Assembly: GCF_036373705.1 (NCBI RefSeq)
Contig: NC_089868.1
Coordinates: 12,463,020-12,527,019 of the forward strand
Reading direction: 5' to 3'
From: Amia ocellicauda
Taxonomy: Eukaryota; Chordata; Actinopteri; Amiiformes; Amiidae
DNA length: 64,000 bases
A program made the translations under genes and the position numbers. Below, one piece after another: positions 37,180 to 49,855 of this stretch; positions within the stretch are counted from its first letter, which is position 1, and every line of letters starts with the position of its first letter. The notes below the pieces were generated by a model. That model saw only the letters and a list, made by a program, of their open reading frames with translations, ran no database searches and had not been told where the DNA came from.

Positions 37180-37515
37180 TGTCTGTGGCCTGGCTCCGTG
37201 TGTCCTCTTCACTGTGTCTGTGGCCTGGCTCCGTGTGTCCTCTTCACTATGTCTGTGGCCTGGCTCCGTGTGTACCCTTCACTGTGTCTGTGGCCTGGCT
37301 CTGTGTGTCCTCTTCACTGTGTCTGTGGCCTGGCTCTGTGTGTCCTCTTCACTGTGTGTCCTCTTCACTGTGTCTGTGGCCTGGCTCCATGTGTCCTCTT
37401 CACAGTGTGTCCTTTTCACTGTGTCTGTGGCCTGGCTGAGTGTGTCCTCTTCACAGTGTCTGTGTCCTCTTCACTGTGTCTGTGGTCTGGCTCCATGTGT
37501 CCTCTTCACTCTTTA
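37180..37515. repeat. 35-bp VNTR, second copy
   Basis: Same unit as the VNTR at 18.79-19.17 kb (GTGGCCTGGCTCCGTGTGTC...). The following sequence through about 37735 also matches 19165-19375. This is therefore a segmental duplication about 18.4 kb apart, not independent expansion. Confidence 0.85.
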
Positions 37516-37647
37516 GTTGAAAACACAACAAAATGCATGTCATTAGTTCACAGCAGCTAGCAGTGGACAAATGCAGAGCTATATTAGCAATGTATTGAAA
37601 GCAAGGAATGAGTGAACCTTGAATAAGATTTGAGCAGACGTTTGCAG

Positions 37648-37767
37648 TCCCCCTGGAAGCCAAATCCCCGCTCTCCCTCCCCGTCCGTCTTGAAGAAGGA
37701 GCCTCGGCCTGTGTGGAGCGACGAGGACAAGAATAAATTTGGATGTGTATATGTATTGTGTAAATAA
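37648..37767 (+). CDS. Exon-like ORF, duplicated copy 2
   Basis: Acceptor TTTGCAG (ends 37647) opens SPWKPNPRSPSPSVLKKEPR, then PVWSDEDKNKF to a stop at 37765-37767. It parallels 19290-19385. Several differences between the copies change residues, so purifying selection is not obvious. AATAAA at about 37733 could end a transcript. Confidence 0.3.
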   Translation, partial: SPWKPNPRSPSPSVLKKEPRPVWSDEDKNKFGCVYVLCK

Positions 37768-37930
37768 AGGTATACATTGGTGTGTGTTAAGTCTTACTAG
37801 AAGTGTACTTAAGAAGGATGAGGTGATGCCAAGGGTCGGGCCAGAAGGTAGTTTGATGTGTTTGCTGCACTGCACAACAATGACCACCTGGGAAAGCCCC
37901 ACCGAAGATCTATCATATATATGTGTTGGT

Positions 37931-38010
37931 TTGTCTGTGTGTGTGTGTGTGTGTGTGTGTCTGTCTATCTCTCTATCTGTCTGTGTCTGTGTATCCGTGG
38001 GTGTATGTGT
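37931..38010. repeat. (TG)n and TCTG/TCTA microsatellite
   Basis: Compound dinucleotide and tetranucleotide run. Confidence 0.85.
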
Positions 38011-38239
38011 CTCTGTTTGTGTTGGTAGTTTTAATTGCAATTGAATTGTAAGCACTGGCGGATCCAAGGGTTGGTAAGGGGTAACAGCTTCCACCCCAGT
38101 AAGAAAGACTTGCCACCCCAATCTCCCCATGCTAAAATATGTATTTTTTTACATTTTAATCCTGTCCGACATTCGCTATAGAATAGTTACTGTGTAGTTT
38201 TTCTGCGAGACGGTCTCTGACAAGAACGTGAACTTTAGT

Positions 38240-38600
38240 TTAGTGAACTCTCTACAAAATAGTTAAGGTGTTGGATGGGGACGGTGTGTGGTGGGGACTG
38301 TGGTAGTGCCAGTTCCCGTTGAGGCGGAGTGTGAAGAACCCAGAGAAGGTCTGCCACCTCCACAATATCATATAGATAGGAGAAGCTAGGGGGCTGGTCT
38401 ACTATGATGGGATGCCAAAACTCTGCAGGCGGTGTCAGGGTCAAGACCTCGGTGTTGCCCAGTGCACAGCGGTGGTCTGTGGCAAGTGTAAGGGAAGTCA
38501 TCTGACACATGCCTGCAGAGAAAAGATACTCTGAAACCTCTGGGGCTGTGAGGGCCATGTTTATAAGAACTGCCCCCAGTCGTACGCGGATAGAGTCGGG
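38240..38600 (+). mobile_element. LINE ORF1-like CCHC fragment
   Basis: The plus-strand frame encodes YYDGMPKLCRRCQ, VVCGKCKGSHLTHAC and, after a stop, CEGHVYKNCP. These form a broken run of CCHC zinc knuckles as found in the first ORF of fish L1/Tx1-type LINEs and ZCCHC3-like proteins. Stops and shifts show decay. Confidence 0.6.
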
Positions 38601-38609
38601 TCTACCTTC

Positions 38610-39181
38610 TCACGGACCAGCAATGCAATAGTCAAGCTGTTTTGTTTGCCATTATTGTTGAACTGAATTTTAAGAATTTTAATCATGAGCATTAAAATTT
38701 GTATTGTTTTAATTTGTAATGTAAAAAACTAAACCAAATAAACAGTATTTTCACTATTTTATCAGTATTTTATGATTCTATCAGTTGTTTATTGTTTTGT
38801 CTAGTGTGGAAGTGTTGTTTTATAGTCCGTGTCTTGGCCTGTTTTAGACTTTCCTCACAACTGCTGCATTCAACTCCACTCCTCCCCCACCTGGATTATT
38901 CACCAAGACCATTGCAATGCTCTCAATTTTTTCCAATCAATCTCCTCCACATTCATTGCTGTTTACACTGGACTTCTGCTAGGTGAGCTCACTCCATTCT
39001 TTTGACATTGGCTTGTTTTTCATGATCATTCTCGTCAACACATTGTTTATTCTTTTGTTACTTTGCAGAACAGTTCATTTTGCCTTTACTTTGTTACTTT
39101 TCTTCAGCCTGTTTTCAATTGTGCATCCATTTCAATCTCATTTACCCCATTCCAAGTGTCCTAATTCTTTTCTATAGGGTG
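38610..39181. other. No supported gene
   Basis: AT-rich. The plus-strand frames at 38.8-39.2 kb have no domain. Confidence 0.35.
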
Positions 39182-40001
39182 TGTTACGCTCCTCAGTGAA
39201 GGGGAACATAACCGCCCATGCACACACACACTGGGGTAGGAAGAACAAATGTAAAGGCAAGTGCACTACCAAATGTACCCGGAAACAAAACAAGTCTCCC
39301 AAAAGAGGGATTTTATTTCCTTTTTAACAAGCAAAGAACTACTTGTTAACCAAGTTAATGAAAGTTAATAACAAACAGGTTTAAATATATAGAACATGGA
39401 ACAGGGTTACACAATATAACAATAGTCAGGTTTTACAAATAACAATAGACAGATAAGGTAAATAAAGGGGTGGTGGTTAACTGACAAAGGGTAGGAGAAG
39501 GACCGTGCGAATGGTCTGTGAAATCAACAAAGTAACAAAAAGGCCCTGACTTCCCTACACCTCTATCTCTACTTATAACAATACTAAGCCCTGAATCTAA
39601 CCTACCTGCTACAGAAAGATGGTGACATCCATTCGTTCCTAACCTAGTGTATATAACAAACAGCTATGTGATGCAGAGTTTACCCATGGGTTTCTTACCT
39701 AGCCCTTCTCCATACTGACAGGAGCCGGAGCCGGGCAACACAAAACTAAAACACCGCCATACCGCTCTCTCTCCACACACTAAACAGCACAGGTATATAT
39801 AGGTGATGGGTCCTGCTGTGATTGGCCGGCAACAATAGATGGGGGAACCAATGAGGACAGGTAAAGCACCCCCTCTTCAGCAACAAATGCCCACAACCAA
39901 AAGAGAGCTCTTCATCAGCAAATCGCACCTAAAAGAGAACTACAGACAAAATCAAAGACAAACGGCAACACACAGATTCACAAGAGACCAGGAACGTAAC
40001 A
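39182..40001 (-). mobile_element. Solo LTR (820 bp)
   Basis: Read on the minus strand it starts TGTTACGTTCCTGG and ends GCGTAACA. A TATATATA box (about 39793) and AATAAA (about 39308) sit in the right order for minus-strand transcription. The flanks gggtg and gtgtg agree at four of five bases. No internal genes remain. Confidence 0.65.
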
Positions 40002-40229
40002 GTGTGTTTGTTGGGTTGTTTGTATGTGGATGGTCTGAATGCTTCAGCCCAACACTTTATTTCTTCCTTCTTTTTCTGCTGTTGTATTCCATGTGCTTTT
40101 CTACCTTTACCAAGTTATTTTCCATATCCATTCATATCCCTTCTATATCCTTATATACTATAATTGTACTCTGCAGTCTTTCTCTTGTCCTATATTCTAT
40201 ACTTCACTTGGAGTATACTATACAGCTGT

Positions 40230-41585
40230 CTGAGTTGTGGGAAAGCAGCCCCAACTGTGAAGAGCTCCTGCATGGATTTATTCAAGCAAGTTTTGCAGGG
40301 GTAGACCACCAGATTAAGGCAGCCATTTCCATTTTTGGTCTTTTTGTCTCTAACAGCTCTGCAATTGTTGCTCATTCTTCTTGGCAAAATTGCTCAAGCT
40401 CTCTCAAGTTGGATGGGCACTGTTGGTTAAGAGCAACTTTCAAGTCTTGCTACATATTCTCAACTGGATTGACGTCTTGGCTTTGACTGGGCCGTTCTAG
40501 GACACTCAGCTTCTTCTTTTTAAACCACTCCAGTGTAGCCTAGGTTGTGTGTTTTCCACAATTGTATGGCTGAAAAGTGAACCTTCACCCAAATCCAAGG
40601 TCTCTTGCAGACTGAAGCAGGTTTTCCTCAAGGATTTTTCTATATTTGGGTCCATCCATCATGCCCTCAATCCTGACAAGTTTCAGTCCCTGCCGATAAA
40701 AAGCTCAAGGAGATGAGTAGTGTTGTCTTCGTGCCACACATAGCGTTTTGCATTTAGGTCAAAAAATTCAATTTTGGTCTCATTTGACCAGAGAACTCTT
40801 TGCCACATCTTTGCTGTGTCTTCCACATGCCATATGGCAAATTTGATGTGACTGATCTTCAGCAATGGCTTTCTCCGTGCCACTCTTCCATATAGCCCAG
40901 CATTGTTGAGCACCAGGGTAATATTTGTCAGTTTACCCCATTCTGTCAGTGAAACTCTGCAGCTCCACAGATTTAACATGGGCCTCTTGCTGGCATCTCT
41001 GATGACTGACCTCTGTACCCAGTCAATTAGTTTCAGCAGACAGTCTGCTCTTGACAGGCTTGTGGATGTGCCATATTCTTTCATTGTAATGGATTTAACT
41101 CTGCTCCAGGGGGATGTTCTAAGTTTGGGATATGTTTGTATAGCCCAACCCTGACTGCTGCTATCACAAAACTTTCTCTCTGGCTAGTTTTGAAAGGTCC
41201 TTGGTCTTCATGTTATGGTGGTTGCTTGTATATGCTCACTGACATAAGCTGGGGCCTTCTAGAAACTGGTGTATTCAATCTGAGATCATGTGACACTAAT
41301 TGCATACAGTTGGAATCTATTCAAATAATGATATGACTTCTGGAGGTAATTGGCTGCTCCACAGCTTATTTAAGTGTGTCATAGCAAAGGGTGTGAATAC
41401 TTATGCAAGGAAGACATTTCATTTTTTTATCTGTAGTTAATTAAAAAATATAATTCCAACATCAACATTATGTAATACTTTGTTTTGATCACTGACAGAA
41501 AATCCCATTTAAATATATTTTAGTTCCAGATTGTAACACTACAAAATGTCCAAAAGGGCTTGAATTCTTATCCAATCCATTGTAC
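40230..41585 (-). mobile_element. Decayed Tc1-like transposon
   Basis: Minus strand. The transposase region includes TNITLVLNNAGLYGRVARRK, then AKMWQRVLWSNETKIEFF, where the first catalytic Asp of the usual SDET is Asn. Farther on, 40440-40520 encodes the VLEWPSQSQDVNP block near the C-terminus. The HGGG block is lost between them. The sequence 'gtgaatacttatgcaag' at about 41390 and the end near 41580 are terminal-repeat-like. It is inactive. Confidence 0.7.
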
Positions 41586-41589
41586 CTTT

Positions 41590-42290
41590 TATTTTGTGTT
41601 GTGGGACAGCACCTATCCAGTCATGGATCTGGGTGAGATACTAATATTTATATATGAGTAATATTTAAATTATATCTTATACTCATCCAACAAACCTAAA
41701 CTCACTGTTTTTGAATATATATTTGACTGCATCAAATTGGACTTGCCAAAAATAAAAATGTGGAATTAATCTTTTATTTTATATTTTAGACTGTGACGGC
41801 AAACTGCCTTACAACTCCCCACAGAGGTGCGAGAACAGAGCAATTACTAAGAAGAGCAGGATTTAAAGAATGATAACTATATGGCCTTGAACTTTGGATA
41901 ATGGAAGCAGATTAGGGACTTACTTGGTTGCTTTGTGTTTGTGCTTATGATTAGTGATGTGTTTAGAGAGGGACCTGTGCTATATGTGTAATTAGGCTCA
42001 ACGAGGAGTAAGGGTTTGTTGTATGTTTTTTGACTGTCTGTTTATTTTGAACACCGGGAATAATAAATTGAAACAAATTCACAAAAATACATGCTGTTTT
42101 GCTGAGCCCCACCTTTCAGAGACTTTACATTTATATGTAAATAAGTGACTGGTTAATATGTGCCTACCGTCCACTTGCTAATCAAGCCAACCATAAACCA
42201 ACGTTGGACCAACAAAGTTTCATGTCTGCAAAATGTTTGCACTTAAATGTGTTAATTATATGTTTTTTCAGTATTAATAGCACAGGCTAT
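41590..42290. other. No supported gene
   Basis: AT-rich spacer; nothing recognised. Confidence 0.35.
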
Positions 42291-42295
42291 GCAAC

Positions 42296-42375
42296 CAGTG
42301 GCGTAGGTTTCGTTTCAGAAATGAAGGGGAAATGCATTTTCATTCCGTTGAGGGATGGGGTGGGGGGGTGAGGGA
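42296..42375. mobile_element. hAT-like 5' terminus
   Basis: CAGTGGCGTAGGTTTCG is a common start of fish hAT non-autonomous elements. No matching right end was found. Confidence 0.3.
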
Positions 42376-42575
42376 TGTCATAGAGTGGAGGCGTTAATTC
42401 AGTCGTGAATAATGACAATGAATTAATGTATTTTTGAAGTTAAGTGTAGGGATATGCACCACCCTAAATTATGCCTATGTGTAAATGATTGCCACTCTCT
42501 CAATATTGGGGGGGATCTCACACATCACACACACAGAAGTCCACAACACACATTCACAGAGTTTTGCAGAATGAC

Positions 42576-42635
<60 letters not shown>

Positions 42636-42636
42636 G
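42576..42636. repeat. (ATT)n microsatellite
   Basis: About twenty ATT units. The poly-Leu and poly-Ile ORFs across it are artefacts. Confidence 0.95.
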
Positions 42637-43194
42637 CTAATTTTATGATTATTTTTGCAGTGAGAGGCATGGTAATGGCCAAGAGAGTTCAGTGATGCAA
42701 AACTAACACACCTTCCATGTCAACATCTTTGTCACCTTCTTTATCATCATTGCCTGACTTTCAGTCGTCATCCTCACGAGTGACATCCCACTCTAGCTGG
42801 CTTTACCTCACTCAGTCTAAATCACACTTTTGCTGAAATTGCCCAAACAGTTCAAACACACATTTTTAATATCTGGTAGAAATGTGACCCTTAGATATGC
42901 CCCAAAGTGACCCTTCTGTGTACATTTCATAGTCATACACAATGTATTTTGCAACATCCTGGAGTTTTAGCAAATATCAGCAAATGAATGTCATAAACGG
43001 AAATACAAAGCTACTCAAAAACACTCCATGTAATAAAGAGACATTGAAAGACTCCTGTTTAGGCAGAGGGAATACAGAAGGGTCACAATTTGTAACATAC
43101 ATTAAAAATTGTGGTTTCTTCTATATGGGGAAATGGGGATATGTGAAACTTCTACCTCTTTGCCCCCTTTCCTGCCTCCACCCCCCACCCTGCA

Positions 43195-46100
43195 TCAATA
43201 CACACACACTTCTTGAATCGCCCCTGCCCCACACTGATGACACACGTCCGTCTGACAGCGGAAGAGCTCCACCTTGTGCTTGAAGTGCTGGAAGGCCTTG
43301 CGTCGTTTCTTGGCAATTTTCTCATTGTCTTTCTTCCTGAAGATCTTCAGGGAATTCCCACTATACAGCTTGTCGAACACAAAGGCTTTGGGTCCGGTCC
43401 ACTGCTGGAACACGTCCAAGTCAGACAGGAGGCTCTGATTGGAGTTTTCAAGACAGTCCTTGTCACAGAATGGACTGAGGGTCAAGAAGACAAGACACTG
43501 GCTCTTGTCCGCTTGAGCCATCATGAGCTTCTCCAGTACTCGGCTGTGGAGCAGCTGATGCTCAGGGGACTCCAAAGTCTTCTTGAAGTACTTTGATCTC
43601 TCGGGCACAGCCGCCACCAGCTCCTTGCTCTCATACAGGGACTTCTTCTTCAGCACCTGGGTCATTGCAGAGAGTGCGGTCATCAGGGGAGTCTGATTCT
43701 GGAGCTCCTCAGATCCCTTGCACACGCCCACCGAAACCACCACAGCAATGGCGAACAGCTGATCTTTGGGCCTGGCATCATGGAAACAGAGATGAGAATT
43801 GGGGTGTGAACGTCAGCCATGTCTGTGAGTGTCTGAAGCGCACCTTGACATTCATAAACTGAGTTAGGGTCTGGCTCTCTCGTCGCCTCTCTCTATTTGC
43901 ATCTCTCTCTCTGTCTCCCACACCCTCCTTCTCTCTCTCCCTCCTTTCTTTTTGTCTCTCCTTATTTGTTCCCATTTGTCTCTCCCTTCCTCTCTCTCTC
44001 ATGCTTTCTCTCAAACCCTGTGTCTTTCACTCTAGTAATCTCTGAGCTTCTGTTTTTCTCTCCTTTCCCTTTTCTATTTTTTGTTTTCCTTCTCACTCCA
44101 TTTCACTCCCTCGTTCGTTCAAGACAAAATCAAATTAGCTGTGCTACTGCAATTTCCCCTTTGCTTTCGAGAAAATAAACATAAAATACTCACTTTGCAA
44201 TGTTCTTGCTCTTGGCAGTTTTTGGCAGCTTGCTGTGATACATGGGAGCGGGAGACAGAACATAAAACCATTTCAAGTTACATCAATACATCCCCATCAA
44301 TTTGACCCGCCGACATTTGGTCCCCATGACAATTCACTACTGCAACAATTCGTTCCCGCAGCAATTCGTCCCCACAACAATTTACCAGATTAGCCTACTA
44401 TACACAAAACAATCCAAGTCTGAGGATTATAATCAGTAGACCCGTTCGCAACATGGAATAAACATAAGTCATATGAGCACACCTCAGCACACAGAGTGCA
44501 GAAAAAATCACGACAAAAATAAGGAATCTCTTGCTTCCATAATACACAACGGTCGCGTTTGTGTAGCACAGATTTCCGCAGCACAGTTCTGCACAGAAAT
44601 TCAGAGATGTTCGTTCTTCGAGTGCTGCTCCGTGACATCACAAAGCCCCACCCACAGAAATCTTTGCAGGGTTTTAGGAAGACATTTTTCAATGAGGTGC
44701 AAGTGATGTCAGACAGAGCGCAGCCACGAGTTGATGAAGCTTGGATTTGATACAAAGGAGTAATCAAGACTTTGCAAGGATGTCTGGGAAAGGATAGGAA
44801 TATATAATGATGGCAAGGGCAGGTGTAACTGGGTGTGTAGAAAGATGGCTGAAATGGGATGATTAAGGTGAAGGTGAACAACAATCCATGGGGAGATGGG
44901 ATCAGGGATGGTGACCTATTCTTTTATCTTTCTATTTTGCCCTCTCTCCCCCACTCCCTCCATTTCTCCCTCTGCTTCTCTTCTCCTCTCTCCCCCTCCC
45001 TTCCTCTTACGTTCCTCACATTGCCACTCCTGTCACACACTGTCTCTTTCTATCCCTCCCTCGCTTTTAGTTTCTCTCTCCCTCTCCATCCCCCACTCAC
45101 CTTCTCAACTGAGCAACAATTTTAGAAAGGGCAGTGGGGTCCACTCCATCCCCCGCCCCTGCTTCAGTAACCTCTCCTCCATCTGCCTTGTCCTGATCCT
45201 CCTCTTTCTCAGCCACATCCTCTGGCGCCTGATCATCCTGCGCAAAGCTCCGCCCCCCCAGGCACAGCAAAACAACACACAAAGCAAATCTCTGGAGGTG
45301 AGAGAATGGACAATTATAGAAAAAATAATACAATTACACCAATATGCAACCAAAAAATTAATGTAATATATGGTAAAAATATTTGCTTTTTATATATATT
45401 ACAGAAGAAAAAGTATGTTTTAAGTGAAAGTAATTGCTGACAAATGCAAATAAACCTCTCTGAAATGTGTTAATATTTACCTTAGAACAATGGTTCTCTT
45501 TCATAGACCCGGGGACCCCCCTTTGTATGAGAGAGAACCCCTGACAACTCTGTGCTGAATGGGGTCATATATACATTGAAATTCATGCCAGTAATTCATC
45601 TCAGAATAATCAATTCTGGAATCTATTCTGTTTTTTTAATCATATGGATTGGACTCCAGCACTATATTGATCTTGAAATCGATATGAATATTTTTAGTAA
45701 TTGATAAAAAGCAGACACAATGAGAGTGCAAAAAGCTTTAATTAATTAATACAAACCATTACATACATTAAAATTCCCAAAATACTTGGGTATTGCATTA
45801 CAGGATTTAGCCGATTTGTTGCGTCATAATGAAATACTAATCACACGTTAAACTGTACAAGCTTAATTCAGTCACTACCATTGCGCTCAATGTAAAACAT
45901 TCAAGACAATAAATATTGGTAAAGGATTCTTGCCTTCTAAGCGAAGTGATTCGTTTATATTTACACCAATCAGCCATAACATTATGACCACCTGCCTAAT
46001 ATTGTGTAGGTCCCCCTTTTGCTGCCAAAAGAGCCCTGACCCATCGAGGCATGGACTCCACTAGACCTCTGAAGGTGTGCTGTGGTATCTGGCACCAAGA

Positions 46101-46990
46101 CGTTAGCAGCAGATCCTGTAAGCTGCGAGGTGGGGCCTCCATGGATCGGACTTGTTTGTCCAGCACATCTCACAGATGCTCGATTGGATTTGGGGAATAC
46201 CCCAAAAGAGCTGCAGTTTTGGAGATGCTCTGACCCAGTCGTGTAGCCAACACAATTTGGACCTCGTCAAAGTTGCTCAGATCCTTACGATTGCCCATTT
46301 TTCCTGCTACTAACACATCAACTTTGAGGACAAAATGTTCACTTGCTGCCTAATATATCCCACCAACTGACAGGTGCCATGATAACGAGATTATCAGTGT
46401 TATTCACTTCACCTGTCAGTGGTCATAATGTTATGGCTGATCGGTGTATGTATTTTATTAAGTGTTGATAAAATGAAACATTCACACATTCATACACTTT
46501 AACATTATTTTTACAGATTTCAATTTTAATTAGTGTATCTGATATGCAAGAAAACGGTATAGCTGTAGCTTTAAGTTTCTAATAGAATTCATCTGCTTAT
46601 TATTATGTACTGTATATGTGTGTAATAAACTGAGCTTTATTTAAGTTTACATAATTGTTTAATTGGTTTGTAGCCAACCACATAATCCAACAATAATAAA
46701 ATCTTGATAAAGTCTTGCATGTAGCCCCAGAATAGTTTTAATAGTTATTTTGATATTACACATGTATGTGTGTATATTTGTATTTTCTTAATATTAATGA
46801 TACAATATTATCATTACTAATACTATTACAATACTACCAATACTAATGATGATAACAATAATAATATCAAGACTACTAATAGTGTTATAACCAGATGGCT
46901 TGTTGATTCAGTGGCTCTGTCAATACTCACCATTGCTGTGTTGTCTTCGGGTCTGTATCTTGCCGTACGGCTGTATCTGGTGTCAGTATT
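43195..46990 (-). CDS. Secreted deaminase-fold-like protein (SNAD-like?)
   Basis: Four minus-strand exons: 46931-46990 (ATG is its last codon), 45101-45291, 44194-44232, 43195-43771. All acceptors and donors (three GTGAGT-type) and phases agree, giving 269 residues. Residues 1-19 (MRFALCVVLLCLGGRSFAQ) are a signal peptide, followed by an acidic linker (20-50). The core shows a beta hairpin (QLFAIAVVV 82-90, KELVAAVP 127-134), ESPEHQLL (145-152) and CLVFLTLSPFCDKDC (170-184). This matches the H-x-E ... PC-x-C layout of AID/APOBEC-like deaminases, especially secreted fish forms. Glu148, Cys180 and Cys184 are kept but the His position is Ser146. A Cys-rich tail (CQTDVCHQC) follows. The gene model is firm; the family call is inference. 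Confidence 0.7.
44548..44660. mobile_element. Dispersed repeat in intron
   Basis: Shares GTGTAGCACAGATTTCCGC-type sequence with the GC-rich repeat at 27.66 kb. It lies in the intron between exons 2 and 3 of the secreted-protein gene. Confidence 0.4.
45964..46446 (-). mobile_element. Internal-deletion derivative of a Tc1-like element
   Basis: Terminal repeats CACC(A/G)ATCAGCCATAACA with TA on both sides (45962-45963 and 46447-46448). On the minus strand the transposase start MGNRKDLSNFDEVQIV is present, but after about 36 codons it jumps to the C-terminal PNPIEHL region and runs to the normal end. The middle, with the catalytic core, is missing. It sits in the first intron of the secreted-protein gene. 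Confidence 0.85.
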
Positions 46991-46999
46991 CTGTAGAGT

Positions 47000-49104
47000 G
47001 GGAACCAACACAGGGTTATTATAGTGGAGTCAGAGGGAAGAAAAGACTTGTCCTGCCTCTCTCTCTGTTTGACAGCCCCTCCCTCCTTCCATCTGTCTCT
47101 CTCTGTGGGTCTCACTCACGGGCGAGGGTATTAATATTGCCTCCTGTGCATGTTCCTGTCCTTAGTTATTCCCACTCCACTCCAAATCTCACTCTCTCCC
47201 TTTTATGGTCTCTCTCACTCCCTCTCTCTGTCTCACTCTCTTTTATTATTAATATTATTATATTTCTTATCCAGGGCAACCATATATCACATTATTTACA
47301 TACATTAATAAAGTAGCTTAATATGCAGAAAGATCCCATTTGACCAGACAATACTTGATCTCTTTGGACCCTTGCATTAAATAAGTAAAATTGCTTTGCA
47401 TGTGCCAGACAGAGAGATGGAGCTGAATAGATAGAAAGGAGTGCGATAGAGAGAAAAACAAATAGAGCTCCAGAGAGAGGAGTGAACAGATAAACATACA
47501 GAGAGATAGAGTGAAAGACCTACAGAGAGGACTTTATTTGAGTTCTGTCTTATCAGGCTAATTTATGAAACAATGAACAGTGAGGCTCACTTAATCACTT
47601 TTTTACTTAATTGCTTGTATTGACTATTCATTGCTATTCTTTTTGGCTCATTCACTTGTGTTATTTTCATTTGTATCATTATTGCCGATTATCATTAAGG
47701 TGTGCATTTTATTTTACTCTGTGTTTCAATAATTATTTAATTGTTCACTTGTATATTTTCCTTTGAACATCACCTGCTCCCCACGCTCTGCCTGTTAACG
47801 CACCTGCTCCCCGACACTCCGAGAGAGGTTTAGCCCTATAAAAAGAGGGCTGGAGCAGGACAAAGGAGATTTGACCTCTGATTGCAAGCACAAGCCCGAG
47901 CACGAGCACAAGCACTAGCTCCAGAGAGGGGACGCTGGACCTGAGCACGGGAGTTCTTTGAAGGACTGAAATGGCATAATTGCATTGGAAGGATCCCTAG
48001 AACAGAAGACTGTGGAAAGTTGATTATACTGGCTTATTTGGCAATCACTCTTGTTTACATAGACCTGTGATAAAAACAAGAAATGAGAACTGAGATGATG
48101 TGAAATGTAGCAAAACATAACTTTTTATACATTTCCAGTCTGTTGCTGAGGTCTCTGGTATCTTCTCCCCAGCATAGCAACCCCATCTCTCCTCTTATAA
48201 AGACATTATAATATTATACTATATTCCAACAAAGGCACATTCTATACACCTACCTGGTGTGGTTTGTCTTCCAGCCTTCCCTTACGTGGTGGTGTGGGTC
48301 CAGTGGTGCAGTGGCTCCCCTGAGGAGAATACAGTCAGTCAAGGCAAGGGGCGCAGACAGCACAAGTGAAGGACACTGCCTTGCCTGTGCCTGGCTGTAT
48401 CCAGCGACCGGCCCTGGAGGCCATGCTGGTAAAGAGGAGGAAGACCACGGAGCGCAGCTGCTGGGAGATAAGCAAATTCTGTTCAGGACAGTGCTATTAT
48501 TTTATTTTTCTCTTCTTTTGAGAATTTAGGAGGGCGAGTTTGTATTAGGATTAGGGGGATGCTTTTGTAGTTTTTAGGATTAGTTAGAGCAGACATAACT
48601 TTTATCTTTTAGGAACAGTTTTTATATTTCATTTTAGAGCCCAGTGAATTTAAGGCTGTTTAGAATAGAATCATAATTTGGTTCTCCCTGGATATATCTA
48701 TACCATTCATAGAGTATCCTTGCCTTGTCTCTGAAAGTGAATACTGTCATCAATAAATTCTGTTCACATGCCCGGCACACAGACAACAGGGTAAAGTGTA
48801 AAGTGTGTCGAAGCTGCATGTGGAGAGCGTACATTTAGATGGTGTTTGAGGTCCCTCCTCATTAAGTACTAGGCGTGCCGTAGTCGGCTCATTAGTGCAC
48901 CGGTGCCATCTCCAGCTGTAGACCCGGTGACATACCTTTATCATACAAAATGGTATGGCACAAATCACAACGGACAGGAGAAGGGAGAGAGAAAGTGGGG
49001 GAGGTCTAAGTGAGGTGCAGAGGGGTGTGTTTCAGGGAGAGGGAGTGGGTGAGAGAGAAATAAACGTACTCAGATCTTTCATTTGAAACATTTAGTTAAT
49101 AGTT
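47000..49104. other. Upstream region without recognised gene
   Basis: Includes a reversed SINE/LINE tail near 47240-47285 (TTCTTATCCAGGGC). A TATA-containing, repeat-like block at 47750-47960 (CTATAAAAAG near 47837, with CACAAGCCCGAGCACGAGC repeats) may be an LTR. CT-rich tracts occur at 47055-47240. ORFs at 48.2-48.5 kb have no domain. Confidence 0.35.
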
Positions 49105-49855
49105 TATGCTCTGCCTTACAAAAGTATTCAGACCCTCTCACAGTATTCACATTTTGTGGCTTTAAAGCTTGCAGTCAGAACACTTTGAAGTAGGCATTAA
49201 TGTGTGTTATATACACAGTCTTCTCCACACATTCAAAGCAAAAATAGAAATAAGTAGAGACTTCATATAAAAATAAATCAGGATTGCACAAGTATTCTAA
49301 TTATTCTAAGTATTCTAAATTAATTTAGATGGCCATAAGAAGCCACATAATTAGTTATTGGCATCTGTCTGTGTGCAAATTGTAGTTCTCATGATGTCAG
49401 AATACAAACCCCTGTCTCTGTGAGGTTCCTCAGTCAGGAAGTAAATTTTAAGTCTCAACCATAAAGGCAAGGCAAGTCAGGGATAAAATAATTTTAAATC
49501 ATCAAGAAATGGAAGGTGCATTGTACCACCTAGCCACTGTCTAGATCAGACCATCCCTTTAAACTGAGCAGCTGGGCAAGGAGGAAACTGGTGAGGGATG
49601 TAACTTTGAGGGTAAAGACAGTTTTGAAAGAACTACAGAGTTCAATGGCTGAGATAAATGAAAAAAATGTGAATCAGTCAACAATATCCAGAACACTTCA
49701 CAAAAACTAGCCTGTATTGTAGGCCTTATCTTACTCTTATGTCTTCAGTTTGAGCATTAAAGTGTTGGATACAATAATGTTTATGAATCATTTTGTAACT
49801 TCACAAAATGGGACAGCATAGGAACGGTCTAAACACGTTTGCAAGACACTGCATA
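49105..49855. mobile_element. Decayed Tc1-like element (751 bp)
   Basis: Ends TATGCTCTGCCTTACAAA and TTTGCAAGACACTGCATA are inverted matches at 15 of 18 bases and include flanking TA. The interior keeps 'aagtattcagaccc' after the left end and traces of an N-terminal transposase region. No open frame survives. Confidence 0.6.

Noticed and set aside
37038..37560. Overlapping Cys/Leu/Ser-rich ORFs
   Set aside because: Same VNTR as above, second copy.
37579..38130. 183-codon minus-strand ORF
   Set aside because: Crosses a TG/TCTG microsatellite and the duplicated block; composition-driven.
42454..42695. Poly-Leu/Ile ORFs
   Set aside because: Microsatellite translation.
43213..43596. 127-codon plus-strand ORF
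   Set aside because: Antisense shadow of exon 4 of the secreted deaminase-like gene.
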